Origin: an uncultured Clostridia bacterium
GTDB lineage: Bacteria > Bacillota > Clostridia > Oscillospirales > Ruminococcaceae
Assembly (NCBI GenBank): GCA_947630825.1
Contig: CANRJA010000008.1
Location: 1 to 64,000 of the forward strand
DNA length: 64,000 nt
Reading direction: 5' to 3'
Part shown: in pieces, positions 7,604 to 17,600 of the stretch
How positions within the stretch are numbered: the stretch's first letter is position 1
How the letters are laid out: each line of letters starts with the position of its first letter
The notes under the pieces: generated by a model
Databases searched by the model: none
What the model was told of the DNA's origin: nothing
Seen by the model: the letters and a program-made list of their open reading frames with translations, nothing else
Made by a program: the position numbers and the translations under genes

Positions 7604-8773
7604 ATGAGAAAAGCAGGTGATGGTATCAAATTTCTTTTAAAGCAGTGCCTAAAAATGACTGTACAGAATATAATACTGCCGCTTGTTTATTTTATTTTCA
7701 AATCAAGAAAAATTAAAAGAGGATTGGTTATTTTCGCAGATGCTCATAATGATGAGTGCCCTGTGAGTATGAGGTGTATTTCGGATAGATTTAAAAGTGA
7801 CTATGATTATTCGGTTATTGAGTTTTATCACGATTTCAGCCGATGCGGAAGCTTTAGAAGTCTTATATACTCAATACAGTTTATGCGGCTTTATGCAAAA
7901 GCGGAGCTTGTTTTTATATGTGATAATTTTCTTCCGGTATCCGCCTGTAAAAAGCGAAAGGGAACATTAGTAGTTCAGCTTTGGCATGCCTGCGGAGCGT
8001 TTAAGAAATTCGGATATGATACGTCAGGAGATATTCCTAAGTATTACAAAGGCAATGTTTATAAGAATTACGATTTGGTGACTGTTTCGTCAGGCGAATG
8101 TATTAAACACTTTGCAAGTGCAATGAGGCTTGACGAGAGCGTTTTTAAAGCGTTGGGAGTAAGCCGTACTGATATTTACTTTGATGAAGACTTTATAGAA
8201 AAGTCAAAAGAAAGATTTTATAGTGAAAATCCTAATGCAAAGGGTAAAAAGGTTGCTTTGTGGGCGCCTACCTTTAGAGGAAATCCGTCCGAGCCGTATT
8301 TAGAGGGCAATGTTGCTGTTGAAAGGCTAGCGGACGAGCTTTCAAAAAGCGGTGAGTGGTACTTTGTAATAAAACCGCATCCGCATATAAAAAAGCCGGT
8401 TGCTGCGAATACTGAGTCGGATATCCCGACTGAAATGCTTTTTGCTGTTGCCGATTTGCTTATAACTGATTATTCGTCAGTGATATATGAATACTCATTG
8501 TTCAAAAAACCGATATTAATATTTGCACCAGATCTGGAAAAATATAAAGCGCAAAGAGGTTTTTATATTGATATTCAAAACTTGCCTGCTGATATTATTA
8601 CCGATTCTGAGTGCCTGACAAAGGAGAATATTGAAAAAGCCGTCTCGCAGTTTGATGAAAGTAAAATGCAAAGCTTTATTGAAAGATATATGAACGCTTG
8701 CGATGGAAATTCAACCAAAAGGATAATAGAATACGTTAAAGAAATAAAGATGAAAGTTAAGGAGGACATATAA
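7604..8773 (+). CDS. CDP-glycerol/ribitol polyol-phosphotransferase (TagB/TagF family), first copy
   Basis: Membrane-associated enzyme that adds glycerol- or ribitol-phosphate from the CDP form to a teichoic-acid chain. Family motifs are clear: WHACGAFKKFG with the catalytic histidine at about 128, APTFRG at 221-226, KPHPH at 257-261 and TDYSS at 288-292. 389 residues covers the catalytic domain with a short N-terminal amphipathic region for membrane contact. No good ribosome-binding site precedes the track ATG. It overlaps tarI by one base. Whether it primes (TarB/F) or polymerises (TarL) cannot be told here. Confidence 0.9.
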   Translation: MRKAGDGIKFLLKQCLKMTVQNIILPLVYFIFKSRKIKRGLVIFADAHNDECPVSMRCISDRFKSDYDYSVIEFYHDFSRCGSFRSLIYSIQFMRLYAKAELVFICDNFLPVSACKKRKGTLVVQLWHACGAFKKFGYDTSGDIPKYYKGNVYKNYDLVTVSSGECIKHFASAMRLDESVFKALGVSRTDIYFDEDFIEKSKERFYSENPNAKGKKVALWAPTFRGNPSEPYLEGNVAVERLADELSKSGEWYFVIKPHPHIKKPVAANTESDIPTEMLFAVADLLITDYSSVIYEYSLFKKPILIFAPDLEKYKAQRGFYIDIQNLPADIITDSECLTKENIEKAVSQFDESKMQSFIERYMNACDGNSTKRIIEYVKEIKMKVKEDI

Positions 8774-9486
8774 TGAAAAATGTATACGGAGTAGTTCTTG
8801 CCGGCGGAAAGGGCACAAGAATGGGCAATGTCGAAAAGCCCAAGCAGTTTATGGAAGTCGGCGGCAAGCCTATTATTATTCATACTATAGAAAAGTTTGT
8901 TGTCTGTCAGGAGTTTGACAAGGTTTTAGTTTTGTCTCCAAAGCAGTGGATAAACCACACGCAGGATTTAATTAGAAAGTTTATTCCTAACTGCGACAAT
9001 GTAGTTGTATTAGAGGGCGGAGCAACGAGAAACGAAACTATTATGAATTCAATTAAATATATCGACGAGCAGGGCTGTCTTGACGATGAGACTATTATTG
9101 TTACGCACGACTCGGTAAGACCTTTTGTCACTCACAGAATTTTGGAGGAGAATGTAAAGTTTGCTAAAGAGTACGGTGCCTGCGATACTGTAATTCCTGC
9201 GACCGATACTATAGTAGAGAGCAAAGATAATCAGTTTATAACAAATATTCCCGACCGCTCAAAAATGTATCAGGGTCAGACGCCTCAGACATTCAGAGCA
9301 AAGATGCTGAGAGAGCTTTATAACTCTTTAACGGATGAAGAAAAAACTGTGCTGACAGACGCTTGTAAGATACTTGTTTTAAAGGGAGAGAAAATTCACC
9401 TTGTTGACGGAGAGGTATTCAATATAAAGATAACATACCCGTACGATCTTAGGGTTGCCGAATCTCTGTTAGGAGGCGAAAAGTAA
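8773..9486 (+). CDS. tarI: ribitol-5-phosphate cytidylyltransferase TarI
   Basis: Makes CDP-ribitol from CTP and ribitol-5-phosphate. It is an IspD-like nucleotidyltransferase of 237 residues, with the CTP-binding loop GGKGTRMG at residues 11-18 and the THDSVRPFV segment typical of the family. The pairing with tarJ directly downstream separates it from IspD of isoprenoid synthesis. Its ATG overlaps the previous stop (TAATG) behind AAGGAGGA, so translation is likely coupled. It indicates that the organism makes ribitol-containing wall polymer. Confidence 0.93.
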   Translation: MKNVYGVVLAGGKGTRMGNVEKPKQFMEVGGKPIIIHTIEKFVVCQEFDKVLVLSPKQWINHTQDLIRKFIPNCDNVVVLEGGATRNETIMNSIKYIDEQGCLDDETIIVTHDSVRPFVTHRILEENVKFAKEYGACDTVIPATDTIVESKDNQFITNIPDRSKMYQGQTPQTFRAKMLRELYNSLTDEEKTVLTDACKILVLKGEKIHLVDGEVFNIKITYPYDLRVAESLLGGEK

Positions 9487-9487
9487 T

Positions 9488-10513
9488 ATGCTTAATACAG
9501 TTTATCAGCTAAAGAAACCGCGACAGCTAGATATATTATTTAAGGATATTACACTCGACGACAAGCACGTTATAGTAAGACCAACTCACTTGTCGATATG
9601 TAATGCTGACCAGAGATACTATCAGGGAACACGAAGCGAGGAGGTTTTGGCAAAGAAGCTTCCTATGGCGCTTATTCACGAGGGAATAGGAAAGGTAGTA
9701 TACGACCCGACAGGAACATTCCAAACAGGTGACGAGGTAGTTATGATACCTAATGTTCCAGAACAGGTTGACGAAATAATTGCAGAAAACTATCTGCGTA
9801 CTAGCAAATTCAGAGGCAGCGGATTTGACGGCTTTTTGCAGGAGTATGTTGAAACAACGACGGACAGGCTTGTTCTTTTGCCGAAAGGTATAAATAAGAA
9901 GGTTGCGGCTTTTACTGAGATCGTAAGCGTAAGCTATCACGCAATAGACAGATTTTACAGGTTTTCACACAAGAGAAGAAATAATATCGGTGTGTGGGGA
10001 GACGGAAATCTGGGGTATATAACATCTCTGCTTTTAAAAAGTCTGCACCCTGAAACAAATCTGTATGTTTTCGGAATAGACGAGTCTAAAATGAACGATT
10101 TTACCTTTGCAGACGGGGCATATCATATAAGCAGGATTCCCGATGGTTTGATGCTCGACCACGCATTTGAATGTGTAGGCGGAAGTGCCGCGCACAGGGC
10201 GATAAATCAGATAATAGATTATATAAATCCAGAGGGAACTATTTCTATTCTCGGCGTTTCGGAGGACTTAGTTCCGATAAATACAAGAATGGTTCTTGAA
10301 AAGGGTCTGACCATTTTCGGAAGCTCACGAAGCGGAAGAAAAGACTTTGTCGGACTAATTGAGCTTTATAAGGAAAAGCCGGAGGTAGTTGCATATCTTG
10401 AGAACATTGTCGGAACTGTTGTTAATGTTCGTGACGTTAAAGATATAGCTTATGCGTTTGAAACGGATATTCACAAGCTTATAGGAAAAACAGTAATGGT
10501 ATGGGACGAATAG
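9488..10513 (+). CDS. tarJ: ribulose-5-phosphate reductase TarJ
   Basis: Zinc-dependent medium-chain dehydrogenase that reduces ribulose-5-phosphate to ribitol-5-phosphate with NADPH, feeding TarI. The catalytic-domain segment HLSICNADQRYYQG and the HEGIGKV motif match TarJ. The Rossmann region begins around NNIGVWGDGNLGY. 341 residues is normal. It starts one base after tarI, with AGGAGG upstream. TarI and TarJ together form the CDP-ribitol module of this cluster. Confidence 0.93.
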   Translation: MLNTVYQLKKPRQLDILFKDITLDDKHVIVRPTHLSICNADQRYYQGTRSEEVLAKKLPMALIHEGIGKVVYDPTGTFQTGDEVVMIPNVPEQVDEIIAENYLRTSKFRGSGFDGFLQEYVETTTDRLVLLPKGINKKVAAFTEIVSVSYHAIDRFYRFSHKRRNNIGVWGDGNLGYITSLLLKSLHPETNLYVFGIDESKMNDFTFADGAYHISRIPDGLMLDHAFECVGGSAAHRAINQIIDYINPEGTISILGVSEDLVPINTRMVLEKGLTIFGSSRSGRKDFVGLIELYKEKPEVVAYLENIVGTVVNVRDVKDIAYAFETDIHKLIGKTVMVWDE

Positions 10514-10552
10514 ATAAGCATTGAAATATATTTTCAGAACAGGACAGTATAT

Positions 10553-11746
10553 ATGAATTTCAAAAGTATAATAAAAAAGTATTATAATAAAGTGGCGTCA
10601 AGAACATATAAATTCGCAACGCTAAAGGTTATTTATCCGCTTGTTTATAATTTTTATAAAAGAAAACCGATTGACGAAAAAAAAGTTTTGCTTATAGAGG
10701 TTCGTTCTCTTAGTCTTACCGACAGCTATGCTGTTCTTGACAGAGAGCTTAAAGCAAGGGGAGATTTAAACATTTCTTATCAGTTTCTAGGAGAAACGAT
10801 ATTGAATATTATAGGCTGTTTTAAAAGAGGTCTTGCCTGTGTAAAGGAGCTTGCAACGGCAAGAGCTACGTTTATAACAGACGCTTGTCAAATAACAAGC
10901 TGTGTGAATTTAAGAAAAGAAACAAGGCTTATTCAAATATGGCATGCCTGCGGAGCATTTAAGAAGTTTGGGTTTTCAACTGCACTTTTGAAGTTCGGAG
11001 ATTCTGAAAAGAGAATGCTTAAATATCCATACTATAAGAATATTTCATATATAACAGTTTCAAGTCCCGAGGTCGTGTGGGCATATGAGGAGGCAATGAA
11101 CAGCAGTACCTTTGAAAGCAAAGTAGTACCTGTAGGAGTTTCGAGAACGGATTTGTTTTTTGAAGATGATTTTGTAAACAATGCCAAAGAGCGTGTTTAT
11201 AAAGCCTTTCCAAAGGCTCGTGATAAAAAGGTTATACTTTATGCTCCGACGTTCAGAGGAAGAGTAAGAAACGCAAGAACCGGAATGGTAGATATAGAGC
11301 GTTTTCATCAGGATTTGGGAGACGAGTATGTGCTGATAATAAAGCATCATCCGTATGTTAAAAATCCTCCGCTGATTGATGAAAGGTTCGATGATTTTGC
11401 GGCTGATTTATCCAAAACCTGCGATATAGAGGATCTTCTTTGTGCAGCGGATATATGCATATCAGATTATTCGTCTCTTGTGTTTGAGTATTCATTGTTT
11501 GAGCGTCCGCTGATATTCTTCGCTTATGATATTGAATCTTATAACGACTGGCGAGGCTTTTACTATGATTATGCCGAGCTTACTCCCGGACCGGTATTTA
11601 CTACTGATGAAGAGATTATAGAGTTTATAAAAAATATTGATGAGCGATTTGACAAGCAAAGAGTTATTGATTTTAAAGAAAAATTTATGAGTGCCTGCGA
11701 CGGAAACTCTACAAGACGTATAATTGAATTGGCATTTAAAAAGTAA
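10553..11746 (+). CDS. CDP-polyol phosphotransferase (TarL/TagF family), second copy
   Basis: 397 residues with WHACGAFKKFG (histidine at about 131), APTFRGR, KHHPYVKNP and SDYSSLVFEYS, all expected of the CDP-glycerol/ribitol phosphotransferase fold. It is closely similar to the next gene along its whole catalytic half (for example FERPLIFFA.DIE.Y.DWRGFYY), so the two arose by tandem duplication. With tarIJ beside it, use of CDP-ribitol is likely but not proven. AGGAC precedes the ATG. Confidence 0.9.
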   Translation: MNFKSIIKKYYNKVASRTYKFATLKVIYPLVYNFYKRKPIDEKKVLLIEVRSLSLTDSYAVLDRELKARGDLNISYQFLGETILNIIGCFKRGLACVKELATARATFITDACQITSCVNLRKETRLIQIWHACGAFKKFGFSTALLKFGDSEKRMLKYPYYKNISYITVSSPEVVWAYEEAMNSSTFESKVVPVGVSRTDLFFEDDFVNNAKERVYKAFPKARDKKVILYAPTFRGRVRNARTGMVDIERFHQDLGDEYVLIIKHHPYVKNPPLIDERFDDFAADLSKTCDIEDLLCAADICISDYSSLVFEYSLFERPLIFFAYDIESYNDWRGFYYDYAELTPGPVFTTDEEIIEFIKNIDERFDKQRVIDFKEKFMSACDGNSTRRIIELAFKK

Positions 11747-11770
11747 GCATTTTTTAAGGGGATATATAAA

Positions 11771-13084
11771 ATGAGTTTTGTAAAAAGCATAATAAGGGTT
11801 ACAAGGCTTAACCGCATTTGGTGGAAGGTAAAAAAGCTACCGTTAATAAAACAGGTTAATGCTTATTATAATAAAAAGAAAAAAGAGAAAAATAAAGAGC
11901 GCAACCTTATTCATATGGAGGAGTTTTTGCATCACACTATTCCAGAGGCTTACGAAAGCTGCCTAGATAAGCCTGTTGATGATAGAAAGGTCGTATTTAT
12001 CGAGCCTAGATACAATACTCTTTCAAATAACTTTGCAGAGGTTTACAGAATACTTGAAAATTATTACGATTTTGACTTAAAAATATGCCTTCTTCGTGAA
12101 ATAAACCTTTCTAAAGAAGAGTTTGAGCAAAACTGCATAGATATGGTAAAGGAAGTCGCAACGGCAAAATACGTATTTTTAGACGAGGCGTCAAGGCCGT
12201 TCAGCGCGTTTAAAAAGAGAAAGGAAACTGTTGCAATTCAGCTCTGGCACGGCTGCGGAGCGTTCAAGAAATTTGGAATGTCGACAGCCGATTTGATTTT
12301 TGGTTCAAATCGTGAATCTATGGAAAAGTTTCCGTTTTACGCCAACTTAGATTATGTAACGGTCAGTTCACCAGAGGTTATATGGGCTTATGAAGAGGCT
12401 ATGGTGCTTAAAGACAAAGACACCGAAATCGTTGCAACCGGTGTTTCTAGAACCGATACCTTTTTTAGAGATGACACTAAAAAGAAAGCATACGAGAAGC
12501 TGTATAGCCTTATGCCGCCCGCAAGGGGCAAAAAGGTAATTTTATACGCTCCTACCTTTAGGGGAAGAGTAAAGAAGGCAAAAACGCCCGAACAGATAGA
12601 TTTGGGTGCCTTCTATGCCGAGCTTTCAAATGACTATGTTTTTCTTTTTAAACACCATCCTATCGTAAAGAAGCTTCCTGAGGTGCCGGAGGCGTACAAG
12701 TATTTTGCTTACGATATGACTCAGGATATGACTATTGATGAGCTTTTATGCGTAGCTGATATATGTATATCCGATTATTCTTCGCTTGTATTTGAATACT
12801 CACTGTTTGAAAGACCTCTGATATTTTTCGCGTTTGATATAGAGGAATATCTTGATTGGAGGGGTTTTTACTACAATTATGACGAACTCACTCCCGGCCC
12901 TGTTTATAAAACAAATGAAGATATAATAAACTATATTAAGAATATAGATTCAATGTTTGACAAACAGAAGATAATAGATTTCAAAAACAAGTTTATGTGT
13001 TCCTGCGACGGACACGCTACAGAACGCATTTTGAAGCTAGCCTTCGGCGACGCTTTGGAGGCTAACAAACGTACTCGGACTTAA
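11771..13084 (+). CDS. CDP-polyol phosphotransferase (TarL/TagF family), third copy
   Basis: 437 residues, a paralog of the preceding gene with about 45 extra N-terminal residues that are strongly basic (YYNKKKKEKNKERN) and suited to binding the membrane surface. Motifs: WHGCGAFKKFG with histidine at about 160, APTFRGR, KHHPIVKK and SDYSSLVFEYS. AAGGGG lies before the ATG. In teichoic systems with two such enzymes one can prime and the other extend; the present sequence does not say which is which. Confidence 0.9.
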   Translation: MSFVKSIIRVTRLNRIWWKVKKLPLIKQVNAYYNKKKKEKNKERNLIHMEEFLHHTIPEAYESCLDKPVDDRKVVFIEPRYNTLSNNFAEVYRILENYYDFDLKICLLREINLSKEEFEQNCIDMVKEVATAKYVFLDEASRPFSAFKKRKETVAIQLWHGCGAFKKFGMSTADLIFGSNRESMEKFPFYANLDYVTVSSPEVIWAYEEAMVLKDKDTEIVATGVSRTDTFFRDDTKKKAYEKLYSLMPPARGKKVILYAPTFRGRVKKAKTPEQIDLGAFYAELSNDYVFLFKHHPIVKKLPEVPEAYKYFAYDMTQDMTIDELLCVADICISDYSSLVFEYSLFERPLIFFAFDIEEYLDWRGFYYNYDELTPGPVYKTNEDIINYIKNIDSMFDKQKIIDFKNKFMCSCDGHATERILKLAFGDALEANKRTRT

Positions 13085-13101
13085 ATCAAATGCATTAAGG
13101 C

Positions 13102-14583
13102 ATGGTGAATAAATTGAAAAAAATTCTTATGAGATCAGGTATGACCCCGTTCGATAATTTTGATCCAAGCAGAGTCATAGTAAACAATTCAATAGGGGGA
13201 AACTGCGGGAATCTAGTATATGCTTGCAGTATTTACCGTGCCTTGATGACAAAGAATACGGAGATAGACTCAACGCGCTACCGTCTTGATTATACTAAAC
13301 GTGAAATAGAGAAGATCAATGAAAACTACAGCTGCTTTGTAATTCCCCTTGCAGATGCGTTTAGAGAAGGCTTTGAGAACTCTCTGATAGCTCTCACAAG
13401 GATGATAAAGCTTCTAAAGATACCTGCAATAGTTATCGGAGTTGGACTGTGCGCTCCTTTTGAACCCAATATAAGCAAGGGATTTCCCTTTGACGACGTT
13501 GTAAAAGAATTTATGGACGCAGTGCTTGAAAAGTCCGCGATAGTTGGGGTCAGAGGGCAAATAACTGCGGATTATTTAAGCTCATTGGGTTATATTGAAG
13601 GCATACATCATATGGTTATCGGTTGTCCGTCTATGTATATGTACGGTTGTGACTTAAAGATAAGAGATACAAAAATAACAAAGGATTCTTTAGTTTGCAT
13701 AAATAATTCAGTGATTTCACCTATGAATGTTTTAAAATTCATAGATAAAAGCGGCAGGGAATTTTCGAACGGGTACTTTATACCGCAGAGATTAAACGAG
13801 CTTAAATTAACATATCTCGGTATACCTATTAAAATAAACCCTGACAAAATTAATTGTTATCCAAATGACATAAATCATTACCTTTATCAGAAGGACAGGG
13901 TAAGATTTTTTATAAATTTCAGAGAGTGGAGCAAATTTATATCAAATGCTGATTTCACATTCGGCGCAAGAGTGCATGGAAATATAATTTCTGTTATTTC
14001 TGGAACGCCAAGCTTAATGATTCCTAAGGACGCGCGTATGAGAGAGCTAGCAGAATATCACAATTTGACAAGAGTAAATTATACTGATATAAATAACGAT
14101 ACAAGTATTTGGGATTTGATTGAAAGAGCGGATTTCAAAGCGCCTGAAAAGAACCAAAAGAGCAATTTTGGTAATTATCTAAAATTTCTTAAAATAAACG
14201 AGCTTGAAAGCGTTTTTGATAATGACAGCAATCCGATAGATACGCCATTTGACATAAGGTTCAAAGATGTGGAATTGCAGCCCGCTGTGATTACATATAA
14301 TTTATGCTCCGGCAATGAGAGAATAATGCGTACTAATGAATATGTTAAACGCTCTAGCAAAGCTATTAAAAAGCTGCAAGAAAATCTTACTAAGCAGAAG
14401 GAATTAAATAATATGCTCAGGGAGCGTATAGCCGGCAAAAATAAATTGATAGATGATAAGAACAAAATAATTTCTGAAATGAAAAGAATTGTAGCTGACA
14501 AGGATAAAATTATTAATTTAAGAAGCGTAAGATTTATAGTAAAGGCAAGAAAAATTACAAAAAAGCTAATAGGCAGAAAATAA
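13102..14583 (+). CDS. polysaccharide pyruvyltransferase-family protein with C-terminal coiled coil
   Basis: The N-terminal part (IGGNCGNLVYACSIYRAL) and the central ADFTFGARVHGNIISVISGTP motif are those of the polysaccharide pyruvyl transferase / CsaB-like fold, which adds ketal pyruvate to sugars. The last 90 residues form a heptad-like lysine-rich coiled coil (KKLQENLTKQKELNNMLRER) with a basic tail, possibly a membrane or partner anchor. Location inside the teichoic cluster suggests modification of the polymer. The start is uncertain: AAGG is close to the ATG, and GTG 13105 or TTG 13114 are alternatives. Acceptor unknown. Confidence 0.75.
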   Translation: MVNKLKKILMRSGMTPFDNFDPSRVIVNNSIGGNCGNLVYACSIYRALMTKNTEIDSTRYRLDYTKREIEKINENYSCFVIPLADAFREGFENSLIALTRMIKLLKIPAIVIGVGLCAPFEPNISKGFPFDDVVKEFMDAVLEKSAIVGVRGQITADYLSSLGYIEGIHHMVIGCPSMYMYGCDLKIRDTKITKDSLVCINNSVISPMNVLKFIDKSGREFSNGYFIPQRLNELKLTYLGIPIKINPDKINCYPNDINHYLYQKDRVRFFINFREWSKFISNADFTFGARVHGNIISVISGTPSLMIPKDARMRELAEYHNLTRVNYTDINNDTSIWDLIERADFKAPEKNQKSNFGNYLKFLKINELESVFDNDSNPIDTPFDIRFKDVELQPAVITYNLCSGNERIMRTNEYVKRSSKAIKKLQENLTKQKELNNMLRERIAGKNKLIDDKNKIISEMKRIVADKDKIINLRSVRFIVKARKITKKLIGRK

Positions 14584-14631
14584 ATTTATAGATATGTTGC
14601 ACGCAAGTCTTTTTCTGCGAAGGGAGAAAAA

Positions 14632-17600
14632 ATGAGTATAAATTCACCAAAAAAGGATAACAGAAGTGTTGTAAGAAAAATGGCTTCTAAGGTTAAATAT
14701 AGAATAATGTCTTTTTACGACCCTATAGCTGACCTCAGACCGTTATGGCTTTTTAATGCCGGAAATCTGTTTGCGGGCAATCCCAAATGGCTGTTTGTTT
14801 ACATTAACAAATACAGAAAGGATATTAAGGCTGTTTGGCTTTGTGATGAGGATGAGACTGTTAAATATATAAACGATTTGGGATATGAGGCTCATAATTT
14901 TAATTCTCAGATGGCATTCGCATATGAGCCTAAGGCTATGGTTTACGTTGTTGAAAATGTAAAGGAGGTCTTTCCTGCACGCTTAAACCCAGATGCGGTT
15001 ATTTTAAATCTTTTTCACGGAGTTGGCTGTAAATCAATAGAGCGCAAGGTAGACTATGGATTTTTATTTGAAAAGATTGCAAAAAAATATATCAGACACA
15101 ACTCAAGATATAAGAATAATCAGCTTTTTTTGGTAACATCACCTCTTATGGAAAAGCACTTCAAAGAGCAGTGCGGCATAGATGACGACAAGGTAATAAG
15201 AGCCGGTTATCCGAGATGTGAGTATCAGAAGTATTTTGAAAAGATACAAACTTTTGACCACGATATATTGGCGCAGAAGGGTATGCCTCATGATGCAAAA
15301 ATCGCATTATATGCGCCGACATACCGCGATGCTTCTCCTTTCGATTTTTTCGGCAAGGCAATACCGGATATGGAAGCGCTTTTAGAAAAACTCAAGGAAA
15401 ACAATACTCTTTTGATTTTTAAAATGCACCCTCTTATGGAGAGTGATTCAGTTTATACTCAGGTAAAGGAGTTTTACAAGAATTGCCCTAACTTCCTATT
15501 TTGGGATAATGCTTATGATTTGTATGAGATAATGGATAGGATAGATTTGGCTATTGTCGATTATTCATCTATTTACTATGATTTGTTATCGGCAGGGGTA
15601 AGAAACTTTATAAGATATATTTTCGATTATGGACAAGAAAATACTATTCGTGACCTTGTATTTGACTTGCTTGAAATGACGTCCGGCAGGATATGCAATA
15701 ATTTCAGTGAGCTTTTAGATTCTTTTGGATATGAAAATACAAAGCAAGACCAAAAGGACACAGAGCGTATAAACAAACTGTTTTGGGAGTATTCGGGCAG
15801 GGATACTTTTGAGAAAATTATCTCACAAACTATGGAGTTTACTCCAGATAAAAGAGAGCTTCCTATTCTATACTCGTTTGATATTTTTGACACACTTATT
15901 TCAAGAAAAGTATTAAATCCCATTGGAATTTTCTACTATGTTAAAGAGAAAATTGAAAGGTCTAACGTTGACTTTCCGGCATTTTTGGTGAAAAAGTATC
16001 CAAAGATAAGACAGGAAGCTGAAACAAACGTCCGTGACTTTTATATAAAGACGCTTAATCTTAGAGAAGATGACAGAAGAGAAATTCACTTAGACGAAAT
16101 CTTTGACAGAATACAGTATGTCTACGGTATTACCGACGAGCAAAAGCAGCTTCTTAAAGATTTAGAGCTTGAGGCAGAATATGAAAATTCAATTCCAATT
16201 CCTGAGAAAATAGGTTTTGTTGAGGAGCTTCTTAATCGTGGAGAAAAGGTAATACTGATAAGCGATATGTACCTTCCAAAGGAGTTTGTCAGAAAGCTGC
16301 TTAAAAAGGCAAATCCTGTATTGGCAGAGCTTCCGTTGTTTTTATCGTCGGATTACGGTGTTCAGAAGACAACTAAGCTTTTATATCTTGAGGTATATAA
16401 GAGCTTTGATGAGTATAATTTTTCAAAGTGGCTGCATTTCGGCGACAGTCAGATTGCTGACGGAAAACGCCCACGGCAGTTAGGAATTACTGCAAAGGTT
16501 CACGGGGTGCCCGAATTTAACGAGTACGAAACGGCAATGGTTGAAGAAATCGGCACTTATGATTCGTTTCTTGTTGCGGCAAAGCTGGCGAGATTCAGGG
16601 ATGAAAACACCAATATAAAGGACTACTATGCTTATGCTCACGTATCAATGTATATGGTTCCGTATGTAAGCTATGCAATTAAGGATGCACTTAAAAATGG
16701 AATAAAGACACTTTACTTTATATCAAGAGACGGCTATCATTTAAAGAGAATAGCCGACGCCATCATAAGAGCTAAGGGAATTGATATGAAGACAAAGTAT
16801 ATATACGGCTCAAGAAGGGCATGGAGAGTGCCGTCGTTTGTGAAGGAGATAGACGAGGAATTTTTCACTAACTTCGGAAACTTTGCGCAGGTTCAGAGCT
16901 ATGAACATTTGCTTGACGCAACCTGTCTTGACGAGGAAATCTTTCAAAAGGAATTTCCGGAGCTTGCCTATTTGAAGGACGTTGAAAGAATAGACCAGAA
17001 AACGCTGGACGACATAAAGATAGTGCTGTCGAATTCAGACAGATATAAGCGATATATTCTCAATTATGCAAAAAAGGAAAGAGAAATCATCAATGAATAT
17101 TTTAATCAGGAAATTGATTTTTCTGAAAGGTTTGCATTTGTTGAGTATTGGGGCAGAGGGTATACTCAGGACTGTCATGTAAGAATAATGCACACAGCCG
17201 CAGGAAAAGAAATCGATGTTCCTTATTATTATATGAGGAGCATATATTCCACAGAGGGAGCAAGTATAAAGAAAAACTTTACAACACATGTTCAATCGCT
17301 GATATTTGTTGAGGCTATTTTTGCAAACATACCCTATAAGAGCATTGAGAAATATAAGTATGAGGATTCAAAGGTTGTACCTGTAATAGAGCCGATCCAA
17401 TGTGATGAAGAGCTAAACTATTCGCTGGAGAGGTTTTTAAAACAGTTCTGTTTAGATTTTTACGACAGCGAAAGTCAGTATAATGATGAGGAAACGTTGG
17501 AGCGTGAACTGTTTGATTTTTCATTTAATTATTATGCGGAGCATCAGGAGGACGATTTGATATTCACTGAATGTTTAGGCTCGCTGGTTGACTCTGTAGG

